From MWBF01 sp040772005 (GTDB lineage: Bacteria; Chloroflexota; Anaerolineae; CG2-30-64-16), in the NCBI GenBank assembly GCA_040772005.1, contig JAXGYZ010000013.1:62001-126000 (forward strand): a stretch of DNA of 64,000 bases, given 5' to 3'. Below are positions 1 to 9,598 of this stretch, in pieces; position 1 is the stretch's first letter; every line of letters starts with the position of its first letter. A model generated the notes under the pieces. The model made no database searches and was not told where the DNA came from. It saw only the letters and a program-made list of their open reading frames with translations. Position numbers and translations under genes: made by a program.

Positions 1-2
1 AC

Positions 3-818
3 GAACGCATCCGCGCGGTCATCATGAACGGCTCGCGGGCCAACCCCAACGCCCCGCGTGATTTCTTCCAGGACTACGACATCGTTTATGTGGTCACTGA
101 TGTGGAGCCGTTCCGCCACAACCTGGCATGGATTGCGCGCTTCGGTGAGCTGATGATCCTGCAACTGCCGGACGAGATGGAGGATCCGCCGCCTGTCGAT
201 GCGCCGGGATTCGCCTATCTGATGCAGTTCGCGGACGGCAACCGCATCGACCTGAGCTTCTTCCCGGTGAGCCGGCTGGCAGAACTAGAGGAAGACAGCC
301 AGACCATCGTGCTGCTGGACAAAGATGGTATTCTCCCGCCCTTCCCGCCCGCCAGCGACCGCGACTACCTGCCCAAGCCGCCGACAGCCAAGCAGTTCGG
401 TGATTGCTGCAACGAGTTCTGGTGGGTGTCGCCATACGCGGCGAAGGGGCTGTGGCGGCAGGAGATCGTCTACGCCAAGCAGATGCTCGATGAATATGTG
501 CGTACCCAACTGATGAAGATGCTGGCCTGGCATGTCGGCGTGCAGACCGAGTTCCAGGCCAGCCCCGGCAAGTATGGCAAGTACCTCGAGCAGTATCTCG
601 AACCTGAGCTGTGGGAGCTGCTGCTGCGCACCTATGCCGGCGCAGACTACGACCACACCTGGGACGCACTGCTGGCTATGGGTGACCTGTTCCGCCGCGT
701 GGCGACCGGTGTAGCGACGCACTTCGGCTTCGAATATCCATATGGCGACGACGCCCGTGTCAGCGCCCATCTGCGGCACGTCCGCGCGCTGCCGCGCGAT
801 GCAGCGGAGATGTACTGA
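3..818 (+). CDS. ANT(6)-like aminoglycoside adenylyltransferase, 5' end outside window
   Basis: The frame is open from the first bases (E-R-I-R-A-V-I before the first Met at 24), so the true start lies upstream; 271 residues are visible. The N-terminal MNGSRANPN followed by FQDYDIVYVV is the nucleotidyltransferase G-S plus D-x-D metal site of the streptomycin 6-adenylyltransferase (AadK/ANT(6)) family, and the end (LRHVRALPRDA) aligns with the family C-terminus. Family members transfer AMP to the 6-OH of streptomycin; many environmental homologues have no proven resistance role. It precedes a sulfatase by 24 bp and is co-directional, so it may share that transcript. Confidence 0.85.
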   Translation, partial: ERIRAVIMNGSRANPNAPRDFFQDYDIVYVVTDVEPFRHNLAWIARFGELMILQLPDEMEDPPPVDAPGFAYLMQFADGNRIDLSFFPVSRLAELEEDSQTIVLLDKDGILPPFPPASDRDYLPKPPTAKQFGDCCNEFWWVSPYAAKGLWRQEIVYAKQMLDEYVRTQLMKMLAWHVGVQTEFQASPGKYGKYLEQYLEPELWELLLRTYAGADYDHTWDALLAMGDLFRRVATGVATHFGFEYPYGDDARVSAHLRHVRALPRDAAEMY

Positions 819-842
819 CGCACGCTCTGTCGCACAGGAGCA

Positions 843-2321
843 ATGATGGCTTCTCCCCCGAATATCGTCATCTTCAATCCCGACCAGTGGCGCGGCGACG
901 TGATGGGGCATCTCGGCAACCCGGCGGCATCCACCCCGGTGCTCGACCAACTGGTTAGCGAGGATGGAGTGTCGTTCCGCAATGCGTTCTGCCAGAACCC
1001 GGTCTGCACGCCCAGCCGCTGCTCCTTCATGACAGGCTGGTATCCCCACGTGCGCGGGCACCGCACTATGCACCATATGCTGCACACGGAATGTGGGGAA
1101 CCGAACCTGCTGCAGGTGCTTAAGGAACACGGCTACTTCGTCTGGTGGGGCGGCAAGAATGACCTCATACCGGGCGGGCAGCCGCTCGACGCGGTGTGTG
1201 ATGTGCGCTACCGCGCCGACTCTGCGCCGATGTGGCAGGTGGATCGCGCGGCGGAGTGGCGCGGCGCGCCCGGTTCGGACAGCTTCTACTCGTTCTACGT
1301 CGGCAAGTTGCCCCACACGGACGGCTACGACCACTACCATGACAGCGATTGGGCCAACGTGCTGGGCGCGGTCGAGTTCCTGCGCCACTACGACGGGCAG
1401 CAGCCCTTCTGCATCTTCCTCTCCCTCACCTATCCTCACCCACCGTATGCAGTCGAAGAACCGTGGTACAGCCGCATCGACCGGCCCGCCCTGCCCCCGC
1501 GCGCGCCTGCTCCATCGGGTTGGCACGGCAAGCCCGCGATTCTGCCCGGCATCGCGGCGGGGCAAGGCTTGACAGGGTGGACCGAGGAACGTTGGCGCGA
1601 ACTGCGAGCGGCTTACTACGGCATGTGCAGCCGGGTGGATGCGCAGGCCGGCCTGGTGCTCGACGCGCTGGCTGAGCGCGGGGTGTACGACGATACGGCC
1701 TTCTTCCTCTTTGCGGACCACGGCGACTTCACCGGTGATTACGGGCTGGTGGAAAAGACCCAGAATACCTTCGAGGAGTGCCTGACGCATGTGCCGTTTG
1801 TGGTCAAGCCGCCGCGGGATCTGGCTGTCCAGGCCGGAATCCGGGACGCGCTCGTGGAGCTTATCGATTTCCCTGCAACCGTGTACGACCTGGCGGGCAT
1901 CGTGCCGGAGTATACGCACTTTGGCCGGAGCCTCACACCGCTGCTGCGAGGGGAGACGGCAGAACACCGGGATGCCGTCTTCTGCGAGGGCGGGCGCTTG
2001 CACGGCGAACGACAAGCCATGGAGCTGGAGAGCGATCAGGATTCGCGCGGCCTCTACTCGCCCCGGCTCAGGTTGCAGGCTACCGATGAAGCGCCCTATC
2101 ACGGAAAAGCCACCATGTGCCGGACGGACCGGTACAAGTACGTACACCGGCTGTACGAACCGGACGAGCTATACGATCTGGCGCACGACCCGCAGGAGCT
2201 GCACAACGTGGCCGGTGATGCGGTCTACGGACCCGTTTTGGAGAGCCTGCGGGAGCGGCTGCTCACCTGGTATCAGGAGACGTGCGACATCGTGCCTCGC
2301 GCGACCGACCGCCGATGGTGA
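843..2321 (+). CDS. Sulfatase (alkaline phosphatase superfamily), Cys-type
   Basis: A 492-residue arylsulfatase-family hydrolase. The N-terminus PNIVIFNPDQWRGD gives the first Ca2+-binding aspartates, and NPVCTPSRCSF contains the C-x-P-x-R motif in which Cys is oxidised to formylglycine. FADHGDFTGDYG at about residue 300 gives the second metal site. Start 843 follows GGAG; ATG at 846 is also possible. There is no obvious signal peptide, so it may act in the cytoplasm on imported sulfated sugars. It lies upstream of a GH42 beta-galactosidase and another sulfatase, suggesting a sulfated galactan or similar glycan as substrate (inference). An anaerobic maturase is encoded at 34.7 kb. Confidence 0.9.
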   Translation: MMASPPNIVIFNPDQWRGDVMGHLGNPAASTPVLDQLVSEDGVSFRNAFCQNPVCTPSRCSFMTGWYPHVRGHRTMHHMLHTECGEPNLLQVLKEHGYFVWWGGKNDLIPGGQPLDAVCDVRYRADSAPMWQVDRAAEWRGAPGSDSFYSFYVGKLPHTDGYDHYHDSDWANVLGAVEFLRHYDGQQPFCIFLSLTYPHPPYAVEEPWYSRIDRPALPPRAPAPSGWHGKPAILPGIAAGQGLTGWTEERWRELRAAYYGMCSRVDAQAGLVLDALAERGVYDDTAFFLFADHGDFTGDYGLVEKTQNTFEECLTHVPFVVKPPRDLAVQAGIRDALVELIDFPATVYDLAGIVPEYTHFGRSLTPLLRGETAEHRDAVFCEGGRLHGERQAMELESDQDSRGLYSPRLRLQATDEAPYHGKATMCRTDRYKYVHRLYEPDELYDLAHDPQELHNVAGDAVYGPVLESLRERLLTWYQETCDIVPRATDRRW

Positions 2322-2355
2322 TCCGGCCGCCATGACATCATAGTTTGGAGGGAGA

Positions 2356-4365
2356 ATGCTCTTAGGAGTCGCTTACTACCCCGAGCACTGGCCGCGGGAG
2401 CGGTGGGAGGTGGACGCACGGCTGATGGCCGAGGCGGGTATCACGCGCGTCCGCATGGGCGAGTTTGCCTGGCATCGCATGGAGCCTGAGCCGGGCCATT
2501 TCGAGTTCGGCTGGCTGGAGGATGCGATTAATTTGCTGGGGCGCTACGGCATCGAGACGATCCTCTGCACGCCCACGCCGACTTACCCTGCTTGGTTACA
2601 CGCCAGGTATGAGGACATTCACCAGGTCAAGAGCAACGGCCAGGTCAAGGAGTTCGGCCAGCGGCAGGACGCGTGCAAGAACCATCCGGGCTACCTGCAG
2701 TATGCGCGGCGCATCGTTGAGCGGATCACTGAGGCGCTCGGCGACAATCCCCACGTCGTCGCCTGGCAGACCGACAACGAGTTCGGCTGTCACGACACGG
2801 CCCGGTGCTATTGCAGCAACTGCGGCCGCGCGTTTCAGGCTTGGCTGCGGGCCCGATTCCATGACGATATCGCCGCACTCAACGCGGCCTGGGGCACCTT
2901 CTTCTGGAGCCAGGACTATAACAGCTTCGAGGAAATTCCCATCCCCCGCGACACCGCGGACCGGACCGCGAACGACGGCCAGAACCCCGGCCTGGTGCTC
3001 GATTTCTACCGCTTCTCGTCGGATGTGCAGGTGGCATTCCATCGCGAGCAGGCGGAGATTATCCGGCGCAACTCGCCCGGCCGTCCCATCACGCACAACC
3101 TGATGGGCCTGTTCCCGCACATCGAGTATTACGACCTCGCCGCCGAGCTGGACATCGTCTCCTGGGACAACTACCCGTTCGCGATGAACGGCACGAACCT
3201 CCCGCCGCAGCCGCTGCCGCATGACCTGATGCGCGGGCTGAAGCAGCAGAATGTGTGGGTGATGGAGCAGGGGTCGGGCGCGGGCGGCTGGGGCAGCTAC
3301 CCGGCCACGCCGCAAGCGGGCCAGATGCGCCTCTGGGCCTATCAGGCAGTGGCGCGCGGCGCGGACATGATCAGCTTCTTCCGCTGGCGTTCTTGCCGCT
3401 GGGGCCGCGAGCAATACTGGCACGGCGTCCTCTACCATCACGGCATCCCCCAGCGGCGCTACCACGAGGCCCAGCAGCTCGGGCAGGAGTTCGCCGCGCT
3501 CTCGCCGGAATTGGACGGCAGCACGGTCGAAAGCCCGGTCGCCCTGCTGTATGATTATCACAGCTTGTGGGCGCTGGAGACGCAGCCGAACACGGGCGAT
3601 GGGTTCGGCTACATCGAGATGGCATCCGGGTGGGACCGGGCGCTCGCGCGGCTCGGCGTGACAGCCGATGCAGTGCGCATCGACGCGGATCTGGGCCGGT
3701 ACAGGGTGCTCATTGCGCCAAGCCTGCACGTCTGCCCGCGCGAGACGGCGCGCCTGCTGGAGGCGTACATCGCAGGCGGCGGGACGCTCATCCTCGGCCC
3801 GCGCAGCGGCGTCAAGGAGGTCGAGGGCGCGATCGTGGATGAGCTGTTGCCGGGCTTGCTGCGCAAGCTGGCCGGCTGTCACATCGAGGAGTACGATGCG
3901 TTCTCGAACGTGCCGGGGCTGGCGATGCACGTGCGGGATGCCGGCGGCACGCGCTACCGCAGCCACGGCCTCGCGGATGTGCTGGCACTGGAAGATGGAG
4001 CCGAGGCCGCGCTCTGGTACGACAATCACTACTACGCCGGGCAACCCGCGGCTGCACGCCACGAGGTCGGAGCGGGCCGCTGTTATTACGTGGGAACGGT
4101 GCTCGACGACACCGGGTTGGATAGCTTCCTGCGCGGCGTGCTGGGTGAGTCGAACGTGCCGGTCATCTCTGAGCTGCCCGCCAGTGTTGAAGTGACCTGC
4201 CGGGTGCGCGATGGACAATGCTACCGGTTCTATTTGAACCACGCAGATGAGCCGGTCGAGATGGCTGCTCTCGCGCCGGGTACGGACCTGCTGACCGGCG
4301 CAGCGGTGACTCAGCAGGTCACGCTGCTGCCGTTCGGCGTACTGATCGTCAAGGAGACCCCATGA
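2356..4365 (+). CDS. GH42 beta-galactosidase
   Basis: A 669-residue glycoside hydrolase of family 42. GVAYYPEHWPRERW at the N-terminus, the acid/base Glu in WQTDNEFGCHD (about residue 142) and the nucleophile Glu in VWVMEQGSGAGG (about residue 303) are the family hallmarks. CHDTARCYCSNCGRAF matches the zinc-cluster cysteines seen in GH42 enzymes. A trimerisation-type domain with LLYDYHSLWALE and a C-terminal beta domain follow. GGAGGGAGA precedes the ATG. The stop overlaps the next sulfatase start (ATGA at 4362), so the two are translationally coupled. Confidence 0.93.
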   Translation: MLLGVAYYPEHWPRERWEVDARLMAEAGITRVRMGEFAWHRMEPEPGHFEFGWLEDAINLLGRYGIETILCTPTPTYPAWLHARYEDIHQVKSNGQVKEFGQRQDACKNHPGYLQYARRIVERITEALGDNPHVVAWQTDNEFGCHDTARCYCSNCGRAFQAWLRARFHDDIAALNAAWGTFFWSQDYNSFEEIPIPRDTADRTANDGQNPGLVLDFYRFSSDVQVAFHREQAEIIRRNSPGRPITHNLMGLFPHIEYYDLAAELDIVSWDNYPFAMNGTNLPPQPLPHDLMRGLKQQNVWVMEQGSGAGGWGSYPATPQAGQMRLWAYQAVARGADMISFFRWRSCRWGREQYWHGVLYHHGIPQRRYHEAQQLGQEFAALSPELDGSTVESPVALLYDYHSLWALETQPNTGDGFGYIEMASGWDRALARLGVTADAVRIDADLGRYRVLIAPSLHVCPRETARLLEAYIAGGGTLILGPRSGVKEVEGAIVDELLPGLLRKLAGCHIEEYDAFSNVPGLAMHVRDAGGTRYRSHGLADVLALEDGAEAALWYDNHYYAGQPAAARHEVGAGRCYYVGTVLDDTGLDSFLRGVLGESNVPVISELPASVEVTCRVRDGQCYRFYLNHADEPVEMAALAPGTDLLTGAAVTQQVTLLPFGVLIVKETP

Positions 4366-5876
4366 CGCGCATCCTCTACATCGATATCGATACGCTGCGG
4401 CCCGACCACCTGGGCTGCTACGGCTACCACCGGAACACCAGCCCCAACCTGGACCGCATCGCGGCGGAGGGCGTGCGCTTCGAGAACTGCTACGTCTCTG
4501 ACGCGCCGTGCCTGCCCTCGCGCGCCGCGCTCTATACGGGCCGCTTCGGCTATCACAACGGAGCCATCAATCACGGCGGCGTGGCTGCGGACCTGCTGCA
4601 CGAGGGCCGCGACCGCGGTTTCCGCGACGAGATGTGGCGGACCGGGTGGATCACCCAGTTGCGCGCTGCGGGCCTCTACCCGGTCAGCGTCAGTCCCTTC
4701 GGGGAGCGGCACTCCGCCTGGTGGTGGCATGCGGGCTGGCGCGAAATCTACAACACGAGCTTCGGCGGCCTGGAGCTGGCGGACGATGTGACCCCGGCCG
4801 CGCTGGAATGGCTCAAGCGCAACGCGGCCTCGGACGACTGGTTCCTGCACGTCAACTACTGGGACCCGCACACGCCGTACCGGACGCCGCCGGAGTTCGG
4901 CAACCCGTTCGAGCATGACCCGCTGCCTGCGTGGCTGACCGAGGAGATGCGCCAGCGGTGCTGGGACGGCTTCGGCCCGCACTCCGCGCAGGAGCCACAT
5001 GACACCGTGCCATCGCCCGAGTGGCTGGCGAACCTGCTGCGGAAGTATCCGCGCCTGCCGGAGCAGCTCGATTCGATGGACGCGGTGCGCCGGTGGATCG
5101 ACGGCTATGACACGGGCATCCGCTACGCCGACACGCATGTGGGTTACCTGTTGGATGCGCTGGCCGAGGCCGGGGTGCTGAACGACACGCTCATCATCGT
5201 CAGCTCGGATCATGGCGAGAACCAGGGCGAACTCAACGTCTGGGGCGACCATCAGACCGCAGACCACATCACGTCGCGCGTGCCGTTGATCGTGCGCCCG
5301 CCGGCCCGCGTGGCCGAGGCGTGGGGCCTGCAGAACGTCCCGCGCGTGGATCGTGCATTGCACTATCACTTCGACTGGGCCGCGACCCTCGTGGAACTGC
5401 TCGGCGGGCAGGTGCCCGACAACTGGGACGCGCGACCCTTCACCGAGGCGTTCCGTGCGGGCAGCGAGACGGGCCGAGACTTTCTCGTGGTCAGCCAGGC
5501 CGCGTGGTCGTGCCAGCGGACCGTGCGCTTCGAACACGAGGGCGCGTCCTGGCTGTGCATGCGCACGTATCACGACGGGTACAAGGATCTGGAGCCGGTG
5601 ATGCTGTTCAACCTGTCGGAAGACCCACATGAGCAGCACGACCTGAGCCGCGAGCGGCCGGACCTGGTCGCGCTGGCGATGGGCCACCTGATGGACTGGC
5701 AGTCCGAGATGATGCTCACTGCACGCACGAACGTGGACCCGATGCTGACCGTGTTGCGCGAAGGCGGCCCGCTGCACACGCGGGGCGTGCTGCCCGCGTA
5801 CCTGGCGCGGCTGCGCGAGACAGGACGCATCGGGCACGCCGAGCGCCTCGCCCGCCTGCACCCCGCGGAGGCGTAG
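4362..5876 (+). CDS. Sulfatase, Cys-type, coupled to GH42
   Basis: A 504-residue sulfatase. RILYIDIDTLRPDHLGCYGY gives the N-terminal metal aspartates; DAPCLPSRAALYTGR is the formylglycine motif (Cys form); SSDHGENQGELNVWGDH is the second metal site. A C-terminal subdomain is present. The ATG overlaps the GH42 stop by 4 bp, so translation is coupled and both proteins probably act on one oligosaccharide. No signal peptide is visible. It differs from the first sulfatase outside the motifs, so the two probably have different regiospecificities (inference). Confidence 0.9.
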   Translation: MTRILYIDIDTLRPDHLGCYGYHRNTSPNLDRIAAEGVRFENCYVSDAPCLPSRAALYTGRFGYHNGAINHGGVAADLLHEGRDRGFRDEMWRTGWITQLRAAGLYPVSVSPFGERHSAWWWHAGWREIYNTSFGGLELADDVTPAALEWLKRNAASDDWFLHVNYWDPHTPYRTPPEFGNPFEHDPLPAWLTEEMRQRCWDGFGPHSAQEPHDTVPSPEWLANLLRKYPRLPEQLDSMDAVRRWIDGYDTGIRYADTHVGYLLDALAEAGVLNDTLIIVSSDHGENQGELNVWGDHQTADHITSRVPLIVRPPARVAEAWGLQNVPRVDRALHYHFDWAATLVELLGGQVPDNWDARPFTEAFRAGSETGRDFLVVSQAAWSCQRTVRFEHEGASWLCMRTYHDGYKDLEPVMLFNLSEDPHEQHDLSRERPDLVALAMGHLMDWQSEMMLTARTNVDPMLTVLREGGPLHTRGVLPAYLARLRETGRIGHAERLARLHPAEA

Positions 5877-5892
5877 CCTTCCAGGGATTATC

Positions 5893-5943
5893 AGAAACCC
5901 GTTTTCGTGTGAAGCTCCGCTTCACCTCAGAAAACGGGTTTCT
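5893..5943. repeat. Family R1 hairpin, copy 1
   Basis: The 14-bp arms AGAAACCCGTTTTC / GAAAACGGGTTTCT (5893-5906 and 5930-5943) are perfect and enclose a second stem GTGAAGC/GCTTCAC. Further copies are at 37074 and 63908. There is no T-run, so it is not a standard terminator. Confidence 0.85.
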
Positions 5944-5969
5944 AGTGTATTACCTGTTTAGGAGTCTTG

Positions 5970-7103
5970 ATGTCTGTGACGAAGCGCGAGCGGCTGCTCG
6001 CGGTGCTGCGGGGCGAAGTGCCCGACTGCGTGCCCGTCTGCCCCGACATCTCCAACATGGTGCCCTGCCGGTTGACGGGTAAGCCGTTCTGGGACATCTA
6101 CGTCTACAAGGACCCGCCGCTCTGGAAGGCGCACATCGACGCGGTCAAGTACTTCGACCTCGACGGCGGCTGGGAATTGTACGACTTTGGCGACCTGTTC
6201 GGAGACAATGGTCCGGCCTGGGAGCAGAAGATCGTGCTGCGCCGGGAGGACGGCAGCTTCGTGACGCAGGACTACTGCCCGGCCACCGGCCAGTGGAGCC
6301 GCGTCGTCGCGGTTCACACGGCGGACAATCCACCGGCCAGCAACATCCGACCCGCACAGGTTGGCCTGGGACCGGAGCCGAAGGATTGGGAGGACATCAC
6401 CGGCGTGCAGGAGTGGCCGACGGGGCTGGCGCTGTGGAAGCTGGCGAAGCAGGAGCTGGGCGACCATGGCGTCGTCGGCATGTGGAGCGGCGGCACGACC
6501 GCCATGCTGGGCCGGCCCGAGGACATCTACGAGTACTACGACAATCCGGCGAAATGGCATCACTACCGCGACGAGATGATTCGCAAAGTCGAACAGCGCA
6601 TGGCGATGATCGCCGCGCTGGACGACAAACCGGACTTCATCTTCTGCGGCGGGTCAGGCTCGCTGGTGTTCCAGTCACCGCGCATCTTCCGCGAACTCTC
6701 GCTGCCCGTCCTCGTGCGGACGACCGAGCTGGCCTACGATATGGGCCTGCCCACGCACGTCCACTCGTGCGGGCCGGAGGCGCGGCTGGTGCAGATGGCT
6801 GTGGAGGAGACGAAGCTCACGGTCATCGATCCGCTGGAGGTGCCGCCGATGGGCGACTGCGACCTGGCGGAGCTGAAGCAGCGGTTCGGGAATAAAATCG
6901 TACTCAAGGGTAACCTGCACACTACCCGCACGATGCTCCACGGCACGGTGGAAGACGTGGTCGCAGCGAGCCGCCGCGCCATCGACGATGCGGCTGCGGG
7001 CGGGCGCTTCATCCTCTCGACGGGCGACCAGTGCGGCCGCGACACGCCCGACGCGAACCTTCGTGCGATGGTCGAGACCGCACGCACGTATGGGAGGTAT
7101 TGA
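5970..7103 (+). CDS. URO-D family methyltransferase-like protein
   Basis: A 377-residue member of the uroporphyrinogen decarboxylase/MtaA/CmuA superfamily. KRERLLAVLRGEVPDCVPVCP is a typical N-terminus. HVHSCGPEARLV (about residue 265) carries the His-x-Cys zinc ligands found in corrinoid-dependent methyltransferases and not in true HemE, so a methyl transfer or demethylation role is more likely than haem synthesis. ATG at 5970 has AGGAG 5 bp upstream; the TTG at 5967 is ignored. It stands alone after the sulfatase/GH42 genes, separated by hairpin R1. Substrate unknown. Confidence 0.8.
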   Translation: MSVTKRERLLAVLRGEVPDCVPVCPDISNMVPCRLTGKPFWDIYVYKDPPLWKAHIDAVKYFDLDGGWELYDFGDLFGDNGPAWEQKIVLRREDGSFVTQDYCPATGQWSRVVAVHTADNPPASNIRPAQVGLGPEPKDWEDITGVQEWPTGLALWKLAKQELGDHGVVGMWSGGTTAMLGRPEDIYEYYDNPAKWHHYRDEMIRKVEQRMAMIAALDDKPDFIFCGGSGSLVFQSPRIFRELSLPVLVRTTELAYDMGLPTHVHSCGPEARLVQMAVEETKLTVIDPLEVPPMGDCDLAELKQRFGNKIVLKGNLHTTRTMLHGTVEDVVAASRRAIDDAAAGGRFILSTGDQCGRDTPDANLRAMVETARTYGRY

Positions 7104-7179
7104 TAGGACGCTGATGACATAGAAACGAGTAATCAGTAACGAGTAAGAATTAGCCGGATCACCGTCATCAGCGTTCTAT
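7103..7179. repeat. Family R6 palindrome (RACGCTGAT), convergent gene ends
   Basis: The 16-bp arms 7103-7118 and 7164-7179 match with one G-U type mismatch. The left arm starts in the stop TGA of the URO-D gene; the right arm supplies the last codons and the TGA (7168-7170) of the kinase on the other strand. Other copies: 24332, 47671, 58402, 60130 and a degenerate one near 14959. Confidence 0.8.
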
Positions 7180-9432
7180 GTCCTCGGTCCCCGGCGCGGA
7201 AGGCACGAGGATCGTGCTGATGGCCTGGATACTGGCGAGCAGGTTGCGCACGGAGAAACCCAGGCCGTGCGTGACGGTCAGCGTGTTGCTGATGACCGGG
7301 TCGCCCGTCGGGTCGCGCGAGGAGATGACGATGACCGGGATGTCGCGAATCAGCGGGTCGCGGCCCTTTTCCTCCAGCACCTGGAAGCCATCCACCCCGG
7401 CCATCACCAGGTCGAGCAGCATCACGTCGGGTCGGCGGCTGCGCAGCATCGCGAGCGCGCGCTGGCCGTTTGTGACCTGCAGGAGCCGATAACCCCGCGC
7501 GTCGGCCTCCAGCATCCGCGCGAACAGGTGCAGCTCGTCCGGCTCATCGTCCACAATCAGCACGGTCTTGATGTCCTCGCCCAGCGCAGTCAGCTCGCTT
7601 AGCAGCCGGGCAGAGGTCAACGGCTTGACGAGATAGCGCACCACGCCGAGCCGCCGCGCAGCCTCATCCTCGCCGGGCACCCAACAACTCACCGCGGGCG
7701 TGCCATAGGGCAGGGCGGTCAGCGCGCTCGGCGGGATCGCTTCGAGCGGCGACGCGTTGACGACGAGCGCCTGCGCAGGAGAGCGGTTCAGCTCCTCCAT
7801 CGCAGCCTCGATGCTGCGCACCACCGTGCATTCCACGTCCGGCAGATAGCGTGTCAGCAGGCGTTGAAGCGTTTCTTCCTTCTCCAGCACGACCAGCCGG
7901 GGCGTCAGCTTCGGGGGCGGCAGCCGCGACGGCCGCGTGCGCGCCAGAAAGCCCACCTCGTCATCCGGCGTGAGCGCGCGGCGCACGCCCAGCGTCACAT
8001 CGTCGGGCAGGGGCAGCTCGACCGGTAGCGCGAAGCTGATGCGCGTGCCTTGGCCGCCTGCGCCATCTCCAGCCGGCTCCAGCGGGCTCTCCAGCCACAT
8101 GCGGCCCCCGTGCATCTCCACGAACTGTTTGCTGATGGTGAGGCCCAGCCCGCTGCCGCCGTAGCGCCGCCGCACTGTGCCGTCGACCTGCTGAAATGGT
8201 GCGAAGATGCGCGCCTGATCCTTTGCAGCGATGCCGGGGCCGGTGTCCGCGACGCTGATGACGATCTCGCTATCCACGCGCTTGCACTCAATGCTGACCC
8301 CGCCGCGCTCGGTGAACCGGCCCGCGTTGCTCAGCAGGTTGATGAGCACCTCGCGGATGCGCGTCTCGTCGCAGAAGACCTGCGGCAGGCTCGGCTCCAC
8401 GTCTGCGCGCAGGTAGAGGCCCTTAGAATCAAAGAGCGCCTTCACGGCAGCTGTCGCCGCCTCGACGGTATCGGCCAGTGCGGTCCATTCCCGGTTGAGC
8501 GCCATGCGGCCTGCCTCGACTTGGCTCAGGTCGAGCACGTCGTTCACGAGGTCCGCGAGGTGCTGACTGTTGCGGCGCACGGCCGCGATGTCGGTGAGTA
8601 GAGACGGGGGCAGCCGCCCGCCGTAGACCTGGGGCGAGCGGGCGATGATGTCGGTGAAGCCGATAATCATGTTGAGCGGCGTCCGCAGTTCATGGCTGAC
8701 GTTGGCGACGAACTCCGCCTTTGCCTGCCGCGCTTCCTCCGCAATACGCTGAAGAGCCTTCAGCCGGTCCGACAGCCGCGCCAGCTCCCGGTTGGCCTTG
8801 AGCAGGTCCTCGCGCGCCAGGGTCAGTTCCAGCCGCTGCTCGCGCGCCTCCTCCAGGTGGAGGTTGGCCTGTTCGAAGCCCGACAGCGACCATTCCGTGA
8901 CCGTCAGCAGCGGCTCCACGACCGCGCGGCCCAGCAGTCCGGTGAACGCGCCGGCAATCGGGATGGCCAGCGCCAGAGCCTGGGGCAGGGGGGCGCTGAA
9001 CATCGCGGAGGTCGCCCACCAGGCCACCGCGAGCACGACCAATTCGCTCACCAGCGCGCCGGCCCAGCCCACCGTCACCATTGCGACCAGGGGCAGCAGC
9101 GCGAACGTCAAGGCGACGTGCGGCTGGTCCAACAGGAACATCGCCAGCGCCAGCGCGGCGGCCAGGCCGCCCTGCCAGACGAGTTGCGCCAGGGCGTAAT
9201 GCTGCGCGAGCAGCCGGTAGGCCGCCAGGCTGGTGACGACGAGGACAAGCATCGACGCGAACATGCGCATCATCATGCTGCTTTCGCTGTTGCCCGATAG
9301 CACGATGGCGATGACGAGCAGGAAGATGCTGCTGAGGAGCAGGATATTGCGCGCCGTGGATTGCATGAGGTCGTTGGCCGTGTCCGCAGAATCGAGCTGC
9401 GAGCGCGACCCGGACCGTGTGACCTGCCACAT
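7168..9432 (-). CDS. Membrane hybrid sensor histidine kinase
   Basis: A 754-residue protein. About five or six hydrophobic helices lie in residues 25-180, then a coiled linker, HisKA with NVSHELRTPLN (phospho-His about residue 247), HATPase_c with INLLSNAGRF, VADTGPGI and GGSGLGLTIS, a degenerate receiver-like segment, and a true C-terminal receiver (VLIVDDEPDE ... DVMLLDLVMAGVDG). ATG at 9432 has GGAGG 5 bp upstream; a longer frame up to 9504 has no such site. It lies next to a sugar ABC transporter and 4 kb from a divergent response regulator, so the three may form a sugar-sensing unit (inference). The stop codon is supplied by repeat R6. Confidence 0.92.
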   Translation of the reverse strand: MWQVTRSGSRSQLDSADTANDLMQSTARNILLLSSIFLLVIAIVLSGNSESSMMMRMFASMLVLVVTSLAAYRLLAQHYALAQLVWQGGLAAALALAMFLLDQPHVALTFALLPLVAMVTVGWAGALVSELVVLAVAWWATSAMFSAPLPQALALAIPIAGAFTGLLGRAVVEPLLTVTEWSLSGFEQANLHLEEAREQRLELTLAREDLLKANRELARLSDRLKALQRIAEEARQAKAEFVANVSHELRTPLNMIIGFTDIIARSPQVYGGRLPPSLLTDIAAVRRNSQHLADLVNDVLDLSQVEAGRMALNREWTALADTVEAATAAVKALFDSKGLYLRADVEPSLPQVFCDETRIREVLINLLSNAGRFTERGGVSIECKRVDSEIVISVADTGPGIAAKDQARIFAPFQQVDGTVRRRYGGSGLGLTISKQFVEMHGGRMWLESPLEPAGDGAGGQGTRISFALPVELPLPDDVTLGVRRALTPDDEVGFLARTRPSRLPPPKLTPRLVVLEKEETLQRLLTRYLPDVECTVVRSIEAAMEELNRSPAQALVVNASPLEAIPPSALTALPYGTPAVSCWVPGEDEAARRLGVVRYLVKPLTSARLLSELTALGEDIKTVLIVDDEPDELHLFARMLEADARGYRLLQVTNGQRALAMLRSRRPDVMLLDLVMAGVDGFQVLEEKGRDPLIRDIPVIVISSRDPTGDPVISNTLTVTHGLGFSVRNLLASIQAISTILVPSAPGTEDIER

Positions 9433-9514
9433 AGGGGCCTCCGCCGGATGCAAAAAGACCTTCGAGGGTCTTCCGTCTGGCAGGAGTATAGCGTACGGCG
9501 GCATTTAACAGAAG

Positions 9515-9546
9515 CAGGGGCTGCCGGCAGTCGCCGGCAGCCCCTG
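9515..9546. repeat. 14-bp perfect inverted repeat, loop 4
   Basis: Arms CAGGGGCTGCCGGC (9515-9528) and its complement (9533-9546). It lies between the transporter operon end and the kinase gene, both on minus. No T-run follows on either strand. It could be a bidirectional RNA 3' end structure. Confidence 0.75.
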
Positions 9547-9556
9547 CCGATCGCAG

Positions 9557-9586
9557 AGGAGTGCGCATCTGCGGATGCGCACTCCT
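9557..9586. repeat. Family R2 hairpin (GCATC-loop-GATGC), copy 1
   Basis: 13-bp arms AGGAGTGCGCATC (9557-9569) and complement (9574-9586), loop 4. Shorter copies with loop TGAG are at 31497-31518 and 53381-53400. It sits 13 bp beyond the binding-protein stop. Confidence 0.8.
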
Positions 9587-9598
9587 GGGGTCAATCTA

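Noticed and set aside
3..818. Streptomycin resistance gene on a mobile element
   Set aside because: No integrase or transposase is nearby, and base composition matches the neighbours; the family is broad, so resistance is not claimed.
285..2147. Long minus-strand frame of 620 codons opposite the first sulfatase; similar long shadows at 2596-4242, 16427-18232 and 62341-63768
   Set aside because: They are antisense to well-supported enzymes, lack motifs and ribosome sites, and have Arg/Val/His-rich composition expected from reversed high-GC codons.
5970..7103. Haem biosynthesis HemE
   Set aside because: The His-x-Cys zinc-type motif and lack of other haem genes favour a corrinoid-linked methyltransferase-like role.
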